DNA of 64,000 nt from Heracleum sosnowskyi. Taxonomy: Eukaryota; Streptophyta; Magnoliopsida; Apiales; Apiaceae. The stretch covers positions 22,091,001 through 22,155,000 of the forward strand of contig CM061240.1 of assembly GCA_030848705.1 (NCBI GenBank), written 5' to 3'. The notes under the pieces were generated by a model that made no database searches, had not been told where the DNA came from, and saw only the letters and a program-made list of their open reading frames with translations. This document shows positions 1-9,896 of this stretch, piece after piece. The stretch's first letter is position 1. Each line of letters begins with the position of its first letter. Made by a program: the position numbers and the translations under genes.

Positions 1-296
1 TAGAAAAGAACAAATAGTTGTGTGTTGGTGGTGCAAGTGGTGTCAAAGGGGTCGACGGGGTTGCTGCCCTAGTTAGTGCTTAAGATCATAAGCCTGGTTG
101 TGAAGGTTGTTTCTGCATTGCATTATTTACTTAAAATTGTTACATATCATTCTACATTGCCATATTATTTACACTAGAGTACTCGTCCCGTGATAACTTA
201 TTCGTCCCAAAAATTGTTGTCCGTTGTGACACAATCGTCCTTTAAGAAAACTTTATGTAACTATTATGTAACTGGGTACTTAATTAGTGTAATTAT
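1..296. other. Unrecognised left flank
   Basis: No convincing coding region, repeat family or element terminus was seen. The only ORF touching it (190-432) has no recognisable motif and runs into the CACTA-like end at 297, so it looks like chance. This is probably the sequence into which CACTA A inserted. Confidence 0.4.
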
Positions 297-470
297 CACT
301 ACAAGAAAGAGGGGGTTTTCCGATCATCACTATTTCGACCGACAGTTAACAGGGAAAACACCGAACGACGTGAGTTGTCGGTCGGAATATAAAAGTAAAC
401 ACCGACCGAGAAGTCATGTTGGTCGGTATTAAAATAGTAGCGACCGGTAATTACAATCTAGTCAAAGTGG
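297..470 (+). repeat. CACTA terminal sequence plus left subterminal repeats
   Basis: CACTACAAGAAA occupies 297-308. Downstream, GACCGAC, GTCGGTCGG, CACCGACCGA, TTGGTCGGT and CGACCGGT follow each other in both orientations to about 450. Such short direct and inverted subterminal words are the usual binding sites of the CACTA-encoded regulatory protein. Confidence 0.6.
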
Positions 471-541
471 GCCCTTTTTTGAATGACAAGGTATCCACGT
501 CAGTTGGTAGATCTTACGACCAACCGTTTGGTTGGCAGTTT

Positions 542-640
542 AATTTTTTTTTTTTTTTTGAATTAAGAGCACTGCCCGTTTCTTTGCCCTTTTTGATTAC
601 ATACACTATATATATATATATATAGTATATATATACATAT
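542..640. repeat. Low-complexity: poly-T and (TA)n
   Basis: A run of T at about 542-559 and an alternating TA tract at about 605-636. Simple-sequence tracts; the TA tract could act as a TATA element for the downstream B3 remnant, but nothing else supports that. Confidence 0.7.
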
Positions 641-1275
641 TTCCCTTTTTCATCACATTTTAAAACAAATAACGCCACTAATCAAATCAAAACATTCCTA
701 ATTAATCCTAATCGTTCCTAATCAATTTTAATTTTTCCTAATTCCTATCTCTAATTCAGTAAGTGTTGTTAATCCTCTTGTTCATTTTTTTCTATTCTTT
801 AATTATTTTCGGTCTTTAATCCTAGTTCATTGTATTGTTTATGTTAATTAATCCTAGTTTATTACTTGTTTAATCCTAGTTCATTGCAATTGTTATGTTA
901 TGTGTGTATATATATCGATGCATGTGGTGGTGTTAATTTAGTATTTTGCTTGGGTTTAATGTATTTGTGATGGTGAAATTTGTAAAGTAACATTGATTGG
1001 GTTTAATGTATTGTGATAGTGAAATTAGTTAAGTAATATTGATTGAGTTTAATGTCTTGATTCAATTTAATGTATTTGGGGTTAATCGGAAAATGGGCTT
1101 TTTCGAAAAAGTGAATTTTGATTGGTTATTTCTCGGAAAAGGGTTATTTTTCGGTTATTGTACATTGATTAATTTTGTTGCTAAAAGTGTTGAAAGTGAT
1201 TGTGTTCAATTGTTTAGGATTTTATTTTATAGTTGGATTATTGCTTTAATAATTAAGGGTTTTTTGTTTTTAGAG
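641..1275. other. AT-rich leader of the captured B3 gene, non-coding
   Basis: Contains repeated TCCTAATC/CCTAGTT-like words (about 690-880) and near-duplicate phrases around GGTTTAATGTATT (953-1075), typical of degenerate untranslated or intronic plant sequence. The overlapping ORF at 1039-1356 only becomes meaningful near its end, where it enters the MDVENLTYHRF stretch at 1276. Confidence 0.4.
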
Positions 1276-2661
1276 ATGGATGTTGAAAATTTGACATATC
1301 ATCGGTTTATGAAATTGGTTTACCATAAGGACGCTCATCGTAATAAAATTGTATGAGTAATATTCTACTAATATACACATTTTTTATCGCTTACAATAGG
1401 AAGATATTTTGTGCAATTCATTTATGTTTTGATACTTTTAAATTTGCACCAGTTGTACCGCCCTGCTGTTTGAGGACTCATCAAGATGAAATTCCTGAAA
1501 GATTAATATTCCAACTTCCAAATGGTCAAAGAACTCGTATTCGTTTCGAGAAGGATGATGGGTACTTCACTTGTGTGAAAACATTTTTTTGACAAATTCT
1601 CACCGGTTTATGGAATTTGTGCCATGTTTACTTACAAGGGCAATGGACTCTTTATTGTTGATGTCTTAAATGACTAATTGGCTGAGGTTGTGTATGATTC
1701 CCCAAGTTAAGGTAAATATTTTTTATTTTGTGAATTATTTATTAAAAACCATTGTTTTGCTAATTACTTACTTTTCTATTATAGATAATATAAATGGGCT
1801 TGGATGGAAGTTTGTTTCAATTTATGTTACTATAGAACAATCAATCAAGGGTGTTGTAGTAAGTTTTTACATATTTATTTTTGAAAGTAGAAATTGTGGT
1901 TCCTTTAACCTATATATTATTGCATTTTCTTACGAATTATGTTGTTGTACAAATGTAGTGCATCTTTGACGCGTGTTTTGGTCAGTTTGGTCACATTATA
2001 CCTCCTCAAGTGAGCGTGGCCTTACCGAATGGTCAAATGTTCAACGGATTATACCGACCATCGAAGCAAACAATTTATGGCTTGACCTTTTTTCAGCTAT
2101 AGGATGTTGTGTTGCTAAGTATTGTGGCAACGACTTTGAAGCCATTGTTTTTTCTGACCATATGATTGAGAAGTCGTATTCTCTGGTTGCGGATCGTACA
2201 GGTAAGCAATTGTTAATTTGTTTTGGTTTGAGGAGCTGTTATGTTCTCTTTTATAGTATTAACAAAAAATTGCAGGCGCTATATGTGGATTCAATGCTTC
2301 CCAGTTTAAGATAGAAATCAATCGTCATATTTAAGGGATTATTGTTATGGCATTATAAGTTCTCATTTGTTTGTTAAGTTAAACAATCAGAACAATTTAT
2401 GCTTTTGTAATTGTTAATTATTTTTGGTTTCATTCATGTATGTAGGATATTTATCGAGAGTTTAGCATCGTGACAAACAAATGGAATCATGGCGATGAGT
2501 TGAGAATTATTCCTAATGACGATAAAGATAGAGCTTGGTATTTGCAAATCCGGAGGACCACTAAGAACCGTGTAAGAATCCATGACCAATGGTGGATTGG
2601 TTTTGTTCAAGATCTCCATTTCTTGGTTAGAGATGTTTTGATCTTTGATAAGTACAAGTAA
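1276..2661 (+). pseudogene. Decayed plant B3-domain (REM-like) gene fragment inside CACTA A
   Basis: Three successive blocks resemble the plant B3 DNA-binding fold. Block 1 (about 1446-1668) contains IPERLIFQLPNGQRTRIRF, then GYF and a YKGNGLFIVDV strand. Block 2 (about 1955-2190) contains IIPPQVSVALPNGQMFNGLY and YGLTFFQL. Block 3 (about 2443-2661) contains WYLQIRRTTKNRVRIHDQWW and an HFLVRDVLIFDKYK end. The proposed start ATG at 1276 gives MDVENLTYHRFMKLVYHKDA; a GTATGAGT donor (1348) and ACAATAG acceptor (to 1399) suggest a first intron. It is broken: block 1 shifts frame at a T-run (1584-1590), a TAA follows FIVDVLND near 1669, and block 2 has a TAG after TFFQL near 2100. B3 proteins are nuclear DNA-binding factors; this copy can hardly make one. 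A spliced gene with unusual exons is less likely. Confidence 0.6.
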
Positions 2662-2998
2662 AATACTGACACTTCATTTTATGTAAGGGTGTATTCGGTG
2701 GTTATACATTTGGAGTAGGTTTTTATGTTAACTTGGTTTTGAAAAGTGAATGATTTTGAACAGTTTATATATTTCTATGGTTTTATGTGAATGGTTTCAA
2801 TATAGTGATGGTTTCTCAATGTTTAATGGGCATCTCAATCTTTATGTTATATGTGTGAATGTGATTGGTTAGTGAATTTTATTGATAATGTTAATGTTAT
2901 ATATGAATGTATTGTTTGGCATGTTGGAATTGGTATTGTACACTTTGGTGTATGGGAATTGACAATTACAGTAGTTCAAAAAAAAATTTGAGACAAAT
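2662..2998. other. AT-rich non-coding tail
   Basis: Downstream of the last B3-like block. Alternating GT/AT-rich text with no ORF, terminus or repeat family recognised; likely the captured gene's 3' flank. Confidence 0.4.
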
Positions 2999-3083
2999 TC
3001 CGACTGGCATTTTTAATGAGAATAAACGATCGGGAACAGAGCAATTACGATGCATTCATAATTTTTGACCGATAGTCGGTCAT
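2999..3083 (+). repeat. Right subterminal remnant of CACTA A
   Basis: Words CCGAC, CGATCGGG, GACCGA and TCGGTC cluster here as at 310-450. The stretch is cut at 3084 by the TG end of a copia LTR. The last 5 bases (GTCAT, 3079-3083) would be one copy of that copia's target duplication; the partner was not found. Confidence 0.4.
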
Positions 3084-3399
3084 TGTTAGGCTCAAGACAT
3101 GTCTGAATACCACTATTGACAAGCCTACACCTTGTGACTGTGTCACTCTACATGACCTGGTGAAGTTTATCACTGGGATATAGTATAAGTCTCTATTGTA
3201 CTTGTCTTGTAATCATGTACTTAGTTTCATTCTGTATGCTCAATTCTATAATGAGCTTAGTGAGTTTCTAGCAACTAGAATGTATATAGGCCATAAAATA
3301 ATCATCCTAGAAGAAGTTCAATTTGTTCATGCAACAGGATAAAGGTGAATAAGGCCATGAAGAAATGAGTTACAGAAATCTGTCTAAGTCCCTAGATCG

Positions 3400-3600
3400 T
3401 GAAGTCAGAATGAGCTATGTCGTGAAGTCCTCAAAGCCCATGTCGTGAAATGTTGAGATCGCATAGTCTGAAATGTACTAGATCGTGAAGTCCTCAGAGG
3501 CTATGTCGTGAAGTCTGTAATATGCCATATCGCATACTCCTAAGATGTTCATATAGCAAATTCCTCATCTAGCAAAGTCAGAAATGCTCTATGTCGACAA
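3400..3600. repeat. Imperfect short tandem repeats in Copia 3 LTR
   Basis: TCGTGAAGTC, or close variants such as TCGTGAAATG, TCGCATAGTC and TCGCATACTC, recurs roughly every 20-35 bases. It is a degenerate tandem array in the U3 part of the LTR (minus-strand element). Confidence 0.6.
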
Positions 3601-3946
3601 GTCACAGGATAATGAGTATACTGAAGTTCACGATATCAACACTTAGGCGTTCTACAACAAGACAAATCAAGGTACCGAATCAAAGATAATGGAGACAAAT
3701 ACTGGAGCATCTGTTACGATTAAGTGGTCCAAAGACAGATGACAAATCTACAGACCAGTTGTACTAGCTGTCAATACTAAAAAGATCACGATGTTTATCG
3801 CCTCGGAAGAAATTGATTTAAGTCAGACCTAAAATATCCTGGAAGTTAAAAGAGTTTGATAAGGTATGTTTTGGTTAAATTGAAGTGGAATATTCTTGTT
3901 GCAAGAAGATATAATCTTCAAGGATCAAACTGCATATAAAGACATT

Positions 3947-4158
3947 CGATAGTTTTCATTTATGAAAAACTATCGAGAGAAGAAAGAAAGGTTTGAAAAA
4001 TACTATCAAGGAAGGAAAACTAATTCTACAGTTTCTTTTTAAGAAACCATCGAAGTGGATAAAAGGTGTTAGTTTGATAGTTTTATTTATAAAACTATTG
4101 AATTACTTTCAAATAAACAAAGTAGTTCTTTCGATAGATTTTATTTTAATCTATCGAA
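3947..4158. repeat. Cluster of CGATAG hairpins in Copia 3 LTR
   Basis: Three inverted repeats: 3947-3975 (CGATAGTTTTCAT against its complement with one extra A), 4075-4101 (TGATAGTTTTAT, nearly perfect) and 4130-4158 (TTCGATAGATT, perfect 11-bp arms, 7-base loop). A fourth degenerate copy follows near 4176. Sirevirus LTRs are known to carry palindromic repeats; whether these correspond is not known. Confidence 0.65.
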
Positions 4159-4605
4159 GGAAAAGAAAACTTTGCCTTCGATAGTTTTTTTTAAAAGTAG
4201 AGAAGGTAGTATACATTCAATTATTGTCAGGTTGATGAAGGAAATAGACGGCTAGGATTGTCTCTTACCTTTCGATAGATTTCCTAAAGTCTACAATTCG
4301 AGAATTGAAGACAGTGTCTTCTGTAGTCAGTTTACAGTTGATCATTTTATGGAGAAGAAGTTAAGAGCTTGAAATTTAACAGAGAAATTAATAGTGCCTT
4401 CAATTCTATCATTTGTATTGATTACTGTAACTCGAACTCATTGAAGCTAATCCTACGGATTAGAATTGTAGCACCCTTCGTGGTTTATATTTATAAAACG
4501 ATATATTCCCCGACTCGTGTTTTAATTTGGTAAATTTGATTTCGAACAAGAACACAATTAATTATCCGCGAACGAAATCGAATAATTTGTGAGTATTGTA
4601 TTCAA

Positions 4606-4630
4606 CCCCCCCCCCCCCCCCCACCCCCCC
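4606..4630. repeat. Poly-C (poly-G on element strand)
   Basis: Seventeen C, one A, then seven C. It lies just inside the LTR start of the minus-strand Copia 3, where Sirevirus-like LTRs often have a G-rich tract. Homopolymer length may be affected by sequencing error. Confidence 0.8.
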
Positions 4631-4653
4631 TCTATGATACTTTGGACCTAACA

Positions 4654-5039
4654 ACTTTAATCTTCATTCCTTTGACTGATATAACTTTCTGAGATTCCTG
4701 TGACAATTTACTTATTACATTCTTGTTTAAGTTGAGTTGTATCCTCGATGTTTACAAATAGGCCTATACATATGTCTTTCAATCTCCCCTATTTGTTTGT
4801 TAGAGAATAACAACCAAATACCTAGAGGATAACTAAACTAATTAAACAAGTAAAAAATAAGACTTTAAGAGCCAAGTAAATAATAAAAGAAAGTTCTAGT
4901 TTATATATAACATTTCCAGATTCCAACATTAAAGATAAATACAAGATAGATGTTCCTCTAGACTGAACATATGAATACATTGATCCTATCTTGATTTACC
5001 TAAGATCTAAACATATTACAATAAAAATTGAGCTTGTGA
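4654..5039 (-). other. Copia 3 3' untranslated tail with polypurine tracts
   Basis: Lies between the env-like ORF and the 3' LTR. On the minus strand, purine-rich tracts occur at about 4780-4797 (reads AATAGGGGAGATTGAAAG) and directly before the LTR at about 4654-4676. These are candidate polypurine tracts for plus-strand priming; more than one PPT is a known Sirevirus trait. Confidence 0.5.
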
Positions 5040-6212
5040 TCACTCTTCTTGATCACTCATTTCACCTTCTTCCAAAGCATCTAGCAAGTCTTTGTCCAAG
5101 ACACGATCACTTTCAGATGTGAGATTTGTTGGTCTGACTGGTTGAGTTATGACTTTCTTCAATCTATTCTTCAACTGATGATACCTTTTTATGTTGGCTA
5201 TGCAATAGTCTTGAATAATGTCAACAACTTCAGTCTTTTCTTCTGAAGCAAATCTAGTTGTCCTTAAAATGTTCTCCAGCTTGATCAGATGCATTGTAGG
5301 GTAGGTCTTCAAAGAAACATGGTCCACTCCGCAGGATTGAAGTGCTCTACCTTTGTAAAACTTGACTTCAAATAGAACATCTACAACCTGAGGACTGGCC
5401 CTTGTAGCAAATTATTTGAGTTGCCCATGCAGCAGTACATTTAAATGAGAAGATTCTTTCACTCTGCTCATGAGAACCCAAAGCTCTAACAGAGATCTAC
5501 CAGCAAGGCAATCCAGAGAGACCGTAAGAGATCCTATGTTTTGACAAGATACGTAGATAACTATCTCATTTCTCACTCTGTCAAATCCAATGATAATCCT
5601 TATGATTTCTTCTTGTAAGGCCTTCATATACACTGAATTATCTGGATTGACTTTCTTGAATTTTTGAAGAAGACCGATAAACTCCCGATCATTTTTTGAT
5701 CCTTTTTGAGGGAGTGCAACCATTTCTTTAGCTTTGGTCCATTTATCACCTTTCTTCAACCTGATGTCTAGCCTTCGGTCTTTGACTTCTAAGCTATGAA
5801 GACATTGTTTCTCTTCATGCTCAGCTTTTTCAATTTTTAGCTTTTCAGAAATAATCTGAGAGACCTTATCATTCTCATCTTGTTTCCTCCTTATCTCTTC
5901 TTGCTGCTTCCTCAGCTCTTCTTCAAAGACAGGGTCAGTGTTGAAAAGATCATCTTGATCATCCCATTCAGCGCAGTCAGCTTCCTCTTCAACTTCCTCC
6001 ACACCAAAGATATCTTCAGGAATGGTCTCTTCAGGGACATCATCCTCCTGAACACCAAATAGAAAATCCTCCTGTTCATATTGGTAGTAGAAGTCATCTC
6101 GAAGAACCTTTCCCTTCCCCTTGTCCTTTCCAGGGACATCATCCTCCTGAACACCAAATAGAAAATCCTCATGTTCATATTGAAAGAAATGGGGATTAGA
6201 ATGTTTCTCCAT
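5040..6212 (-). pseudogene. Copia 3 env-like ORF, C-terminal part with one stop
   Basis: The reading frame from 6212 (ATG, start of MEKHSNPHFF) to the stop at 5040 is open except for a TAA at 5412-5414; the frame continues in phase on both sides. The N-terminal part is acidic and contains a 33-residue direct duplication (EDFLFGVQEDDVP twice). A charged Glu/Lys/Gln-rich helix, probably coiled coil, follows, then a conserved-looking globular end. The position before the 3' LTR matches the third, env-like ORF of Sirevirus-type copia elements. The ORF is far shorter than the 1240 residues in Copia 1 and has little obvious similarity to it. Function of such ORFs is unproven. The few codons upstream of 6212 probably belong to CACTA B on the other strand. 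Confidence 0.55.
6032..6182. repeat. 99-bp offset direct repeat in env-like ORF
   Basis: About 52 bases at 6032-6083 recur nearly unchanged at 6131-6182. The offset is 99 bp, a multiple of three, so the duplication keeps frame and adds a second copy of the EDFLFGVQEDDVP motif. Confidence 0.8.
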
Positions 6213-7405
6213 CCTATCAAATCTGATGATGACCAACATGTTGAAATTAGAGCTGCTAGTTTTGACATGACAAAAAAGGAGAAATAAATCTTTTGTTCGA
6301 TTATCATGAATGCTAAGTTACCTGACGGAACTGCCTCCAATATCAGCCGTTGCATTCAAATAAAGGAACGAAAGATATCAGGTTATAAGAGTCATGACGC
6401 GCATATTATTCTACAATATTTGTTACAATTTGCAGTGGTGAAAACACTGAAACCACAAGTAGCAATACCATTGATGAGGTTGGGGGCATTCTTGAGGGGT
6501 ATATGTGGCAAAGTTATCGTATTAGATGATGTTGAGAAGTTGCAAGCATAAATAATTGAGATACTTTGTGAGCTTGAAATAATCTTTCCACCTGCATTTT
6601 TTGACATAATGGTTCACTTACCAATTCACTTATGTAAGGAAATCGAATTTGGTGGACCTGTACACTTAAGGTGGATGTTTGGAATCGAAAGGTACTTTTG
6701 CAAACTGAAATCCTATGTTCGAAATAGGAGTAAACCAGAAGGATGCATAGCGGAAGGCTACTTGGTAGAAGAATGTTTGACATTCTGTTCTAGATTTTTT
6801 TAATGAGTCGGGTAATCATAGTACTGATCCTAAGGACTGTAACAAAGATGCTGGGTATCCTATCGGACGTCGTAAAAATAGAGATGGAAAATCTATACAT
6901 TTGGAGGAAAAAATATGGACCAAAGCTCATAGGTACATATTATTCAATTGCGAGAACATGGAAATCGAGAAGCTGAAAGAGTAAGTTGTTATGTATCGGC
7001 AAAATCTTGAATCAAATCTTAGAAGATTATTAAGCTTTGTAAGTAAGCTAATTTGGTGTTGTTTATTATAAATACAGGGAACACCGTACCTTGGTTGAAA
7101 AAGATGCAAAGACAAAGAAGTTTAAAAGGGAAAGAACACAAACGACTGAATTTCACAAGTGGTTGAAAGAGGTAGTTCGAAACAAAGATGACATTTCACT
7201 CGAATTGTCCTCTTTGGCAAATGGGCCTCATCATGAAGTAAAGAGATTCTCTGGTTATGTTGTGAATGGATATAGATTTCACACCAAGAGTAGAGATGGT
7301 AGGTGTACGACACAAAATAGTGGTGTCTTTCTCACTGCCTTAACCACCAGTTTCGCGAGTGCAAAAGACCAAAAGACCAAAGAGATTCCTGTTTTTGCTA
7401 TTTAG
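6213..7405 (+). pseudogene. CACTA transposase TNP2, C-terminal fragment
   Basis: TNP2 is the CACTA transposase. The frame begins around IKSDDDQHVEIRAASFDMTK and runs through LPDGTASNISRC, ERKISGYKSHDAH, a FPPAFFDIMVHLPIHL block, GGPVHLRWMFGIERY and EGYLVEECLTFCSRF; these match the DUF4218 region that follows the catalytic domain. A GTAAGT donor at 6981 and acceptor ending 7078 lead to the HKWLKEVV and NGYRFHTKSRDGRCTTQNSG exon. The usual DUF4216 domain after TSFASAKDQ is missing; the frame ends at 7405. Lesions: TAA at 6285, TAA at 6549, and a one-base slip at a T-run near 6795. The catalytic N-terminal half is absent, so it cannot be active. Confidence 0.85.
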
Positions 7406-7513
7406 TTTATTGTTCCTGGTTTTAATTTTTGTTGAATAAACTGCATATTTCTCATTTAGAACTGTTGTATATATTTCTATTGCTAACTATTTTCTTATTT
7501 GTTTGTTTTCAGG
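7406..7513 (+). other. Spacer between TNP2 and ORF1
   Basis: Short AT-rich stretch ending in TTTGTTTTCAG directly before the ORF1 ATG, which looks like a splice acceptor of a 5'-UTR intron. Confidence 0.4.
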
Positions 7514-9220
7514 ATGGCAGATGTTGATTATATTCTTAGGTTCTTTCATAAGGGACATTTCTCAAAATCTCAATATATAGGTGGGCTATGTACTGAGATT
7601 CCTGAGTACGTAGATTCTGATATATTCTCGTACACGGTTGTGATGGAGTATGTGAAGGATGAGCTAAAATACAAAGAAATTGGCGGTGTTTATATGAAAA
7701 AACCGAGTGAACCGAGTGGCTGGAAGCTTATTGATAGTGATAGTGATTTACAAGACTTTGCAAAAACAGTTACGGGAGAAAGGTTGTATTTTTATGTTGA
7801 TCATATAATTGACAAAAATTATTTGCCAAAGCCACAGATGCAGCCGCATGTAATTGTTCAACCAAGAACAGGATATTTTGAAGGTAATACAGTTGTCTTG
7901 AGATACTTTAATTATTTTTTGTTATTACTTAATTGACGTGTAGCAGTGATATTAATATGTTTTCACATCCACATTGCACCAACAGCTTTACAAGGAAAGC
8001 GTAAGTTTGTGACATTAGAGGGGCTGAAGAAACAAAGAACAACTCGTCGATCCACTCTTGAAAAGTCAGCTACTGATCAACCTGGAGCTGAAACTGAACA
8101 GGGGAACTCAGAACAAGTTCTTCCGAAGGTTAATTATATTGATATCTCAAATTATTACTCAAAAAATTTCTTTTGTGTAGTTTAATATTTCTATGCTTGT
8201 CCTTCATAAATTTCAGATAACAGAGTATGAAAAGAGAAGGATGTTGCAGGTTGCAGAAAATAAAAGGAAGATAAAAGAGTTGGGAATTAACAAACTTGCT
8301 GATGAGTTTAGTGGGAAAGATGGCCAAGAAAAAGTTCAAGCAAATGATGAACTTGAATTTGAGAAAGAGTATGTTCATGGGCGCGATAGTTTGTCCGAGG
8401 ATGAAGAAGAGGACGAAGAGTTGGCGGAGAAACAAGTTGCTCGAAAGAAAAAAAATGATGAAAGTTAAGGGAAAAAGGTCAACAAGGTGACCAATAATCA
8501 TGTCTCAAGGCCGGTAACACGTTCTAGGGCCATAACTCCTTTGTCTATACAGATCCAAGTATTTAAATTTTTATTTGTCTTTATAACTTTTTAGCAGTTC
8601 AGCAATTGATACTAACTTATGATTGCATGACAGATTAAGACTACCACGCAGTCTGTTCCGGCAGAAAGTGCACCCCTGGTAACTCAAAATTCACCCCCCC
8701 CTGAACAGTCAAAAAGCTTGGAATTGAAAGTGGCGCCCGCAAAAAAATATAACAATCAGGGAATTGGTTCAATGCAAGCTTACATTTTGATGAAAGAACA
8801 ACATCAACAGACCCTTGACAAGGGAAAAAAACAAGTTGAAGATGGTGGTCAAACATCTGATTTACAACTTAATGATGAGACACTTGAATCATCAGGTAAT
8901 TTTAGGTTTTCTTGTTATGGCTTCAATAAGATATTGTGTTGATTTAGTATATTAAGTATTTTTTATAAATTTTAGCTGCAAAGAAGAGGAGAAAGGGTAG
9001 AGGACCTACGCGAATGAGTAAAGTGTACACAAGAAGGCCCGATGAAAAGAAGATTATTAAGTTGAATTGTGAGTTACAAGCCGTGGCTGATAATGCCAAG
9101 GACTTGGCTGAATTTAAAGATTTTTGTGGGACATTGGGCAGGCAGTCTGTCCCACTTGATCTCCTCTCTTGGCATAAATTTCCTGAACAACAGAAGGAGG
9201 AGCTGTGGACTTTTGTTAAG
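7514..9220 (+). pseudogene. CACTA B ORF1, 5' exons (PB1-like and Ptta/En/Spm-type)
   Basis: Five exons can be joined with GT-AG borders and kept phase: 7514-7883, 7986-8128, 8217-8558, 8634-8895, 8976-9220. Exon 1 (MADVDYILRFFHKGHF onward, about 120 residues) resembles the PB1-like N-terminal domain seen in plant transposon proteins. Exons 2-4 are charged and low complexity, with an acidic DEEEDEE stretch. Exon 5 (RGPTRMSKVY, then ELQAVADNAKDLAEFKDF) begins the plant En/Spm-type transposase domain (Transposase_24 family) that binds subterminal repeats. An in-frame TAA at 8466-8468 within exon 3 truncates it. The last donor (9221) opens the intron that holds Gypsy 1; coding resumes at 36783. 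Confidence 0.75.
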
Positions 9221-9362
9221 GTAAACTCCATGTATTACAAAACCTTTTTATGATCTCTAGTGTATTAGACACTAATAAACAACATAATGATCCATTTCTT
9301 TTTGGTTTAACTAACCAATTGTACATTTTTGACATGACCTGGCCATTTGTATGTGTTAGACT
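9221..9362 (+). other. CACTA B intron, left part
   Basis: Starts with a GTAAAC donor. Contains TTTTTGACATGACCTGGCCAT at about 9327-9347; the same phrase occurs twice just after the Gypsy 1 insertion (36237-36275), marking the original intron repeat. Confidence 0.6.
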
Positions 9363-9367
9363 AATAT
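9363..9367. repeat. Gypsy 1 target-site duplication, left
   Basis: AATAT immediately before the TGTAAT end of the 5' LTR; the identical AATAT follows the 3' LTR at 36216-36220. Confidence 0.9.
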
Positions 9368-9888
9368 TGTAATAACCCGAATTTTTGGTAAAATTAAAAC
9401 TTTTCTTATTATGATTAAGTGCATCAGTGAATAGTGAATTTGGTGGATGAATAGTGTTTTTGAGGGTTAAGAAAATTTTTCATGCCACCTATGTACGAGA
9501 CGTAGAGTGGATATTCCAAAGTCATATTAGTGATCTACAGAGTAAATAAGTGAATGCAAAGACGATCGGAATTCAGAAATTCCGAATTTTATTTTGGTGT
9601 AGTATTTCACCGGGCAGTGAATTATATATTATTATATTCAAGAAATGAGCTATTAAATTTGAGGATTTGAGGATTCAATATTTTGGAATTTTATTATATT
9701 TGATTTGAGGATTTAGAACGAAAACCGCTGATACTTTATAACGAGAATAAGCTATTAAGCAAACGAATCATGGATTAAGGATTGAAATTATGACAAGATT
9801 AAATATCCTGCACGATCATCAAGAGAATTATATCAAGTGGATTCAAGGATTTAAACAAAAAGGAAGCTAACCAAGAGTTAAGGAGCTC

Positions 9889-9896
9889 TATAAAAA
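9889..9896 (+). promoter_or_regulatory. Possible TATA box of Gypsy 1 LTR
   Basis: TATAAAAA in CTCTATAAAAAGAGA, kept in the 3' LTR near 31770. No start site can be shown. If used, U3 would be only about 0.5 kb and the R-U5 leader several kb. Confidence 0.3.

Larger units (their letters stand above)
297..3083 (+). mobile_element. CACTA-like element A, left part, carrying B3 gene fragments
   Basis: The left end reads CACTACAAGAAA, the classic terminus of plant CACTA (En/Spm) DNA transposons. It is followed by about 170 bp dense in GACCGAC/GGTCGGT words, as expected of subterminal transposase-binding repeats. The same word type (CCGAC, and GACCGA with TCGGTC) returns at 2999-3083, suggesting the right subterminal region begins there. 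No transposase is visible between; instead there is a decayed B3-domain gene. The right terminus is missing because a copia LTR starts at 3084. Seen: terminus and repeats. Inferred: one non-autonomous CACTA that captured a gene. The 3-bp target duplication cannot be checked. Confidence 0.55.
3084..4653 (-). repeat. Copia 3 3' LTR (1570 bp)
   Basis: Ends are TGTTAG and CTAACA on the minus strand. The interior has two repeat zones: imperfect TCGTGAAGTC repeats (3400-3600) and CGATAG hairpins (3947-4158). A G/C homopolymer lies at 4606-4630. This LTR is nearly three times longer than those of Copia 1 and 2 and has no visible sequence relation to them, so it is a different family. Confidence 0.75.
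3084..6212 (-). mobile_element. Copia 3 remnant: 3' LTR, tail and env-like ORF (minus strand)
   Basis: Read on the minus strand the order is env-like coding region (6212 to 5040), untranslated tail with purine tracts, then an LTR starting TGTTAGGTCC (4653) and ending GCCTAACA (3084). The G-rich stretch just inside the LTR start and the TGTTAGG terminus are typical of Sirevirus-like Ty1/copia LTRs. Gag, pol and the 5' LTR are absent next to it. An RNase H fragment on the same strand at 39746-40521 is the best candidate for the missing upstream part, separated by CACTA B. Confidence 0.75.

Noticed and set aside
5880..6062. Plus-strand 60-codon ORF over the Copia 3 env-like region
   Set aside because: Reverse shadow of an acidic coding stretch; no motif.
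6927..7115. Minus ORF opposite the TNP2 intron
   Set aside because: Overlaps TNP2 exon and intron on the other strand without any recognised domain.
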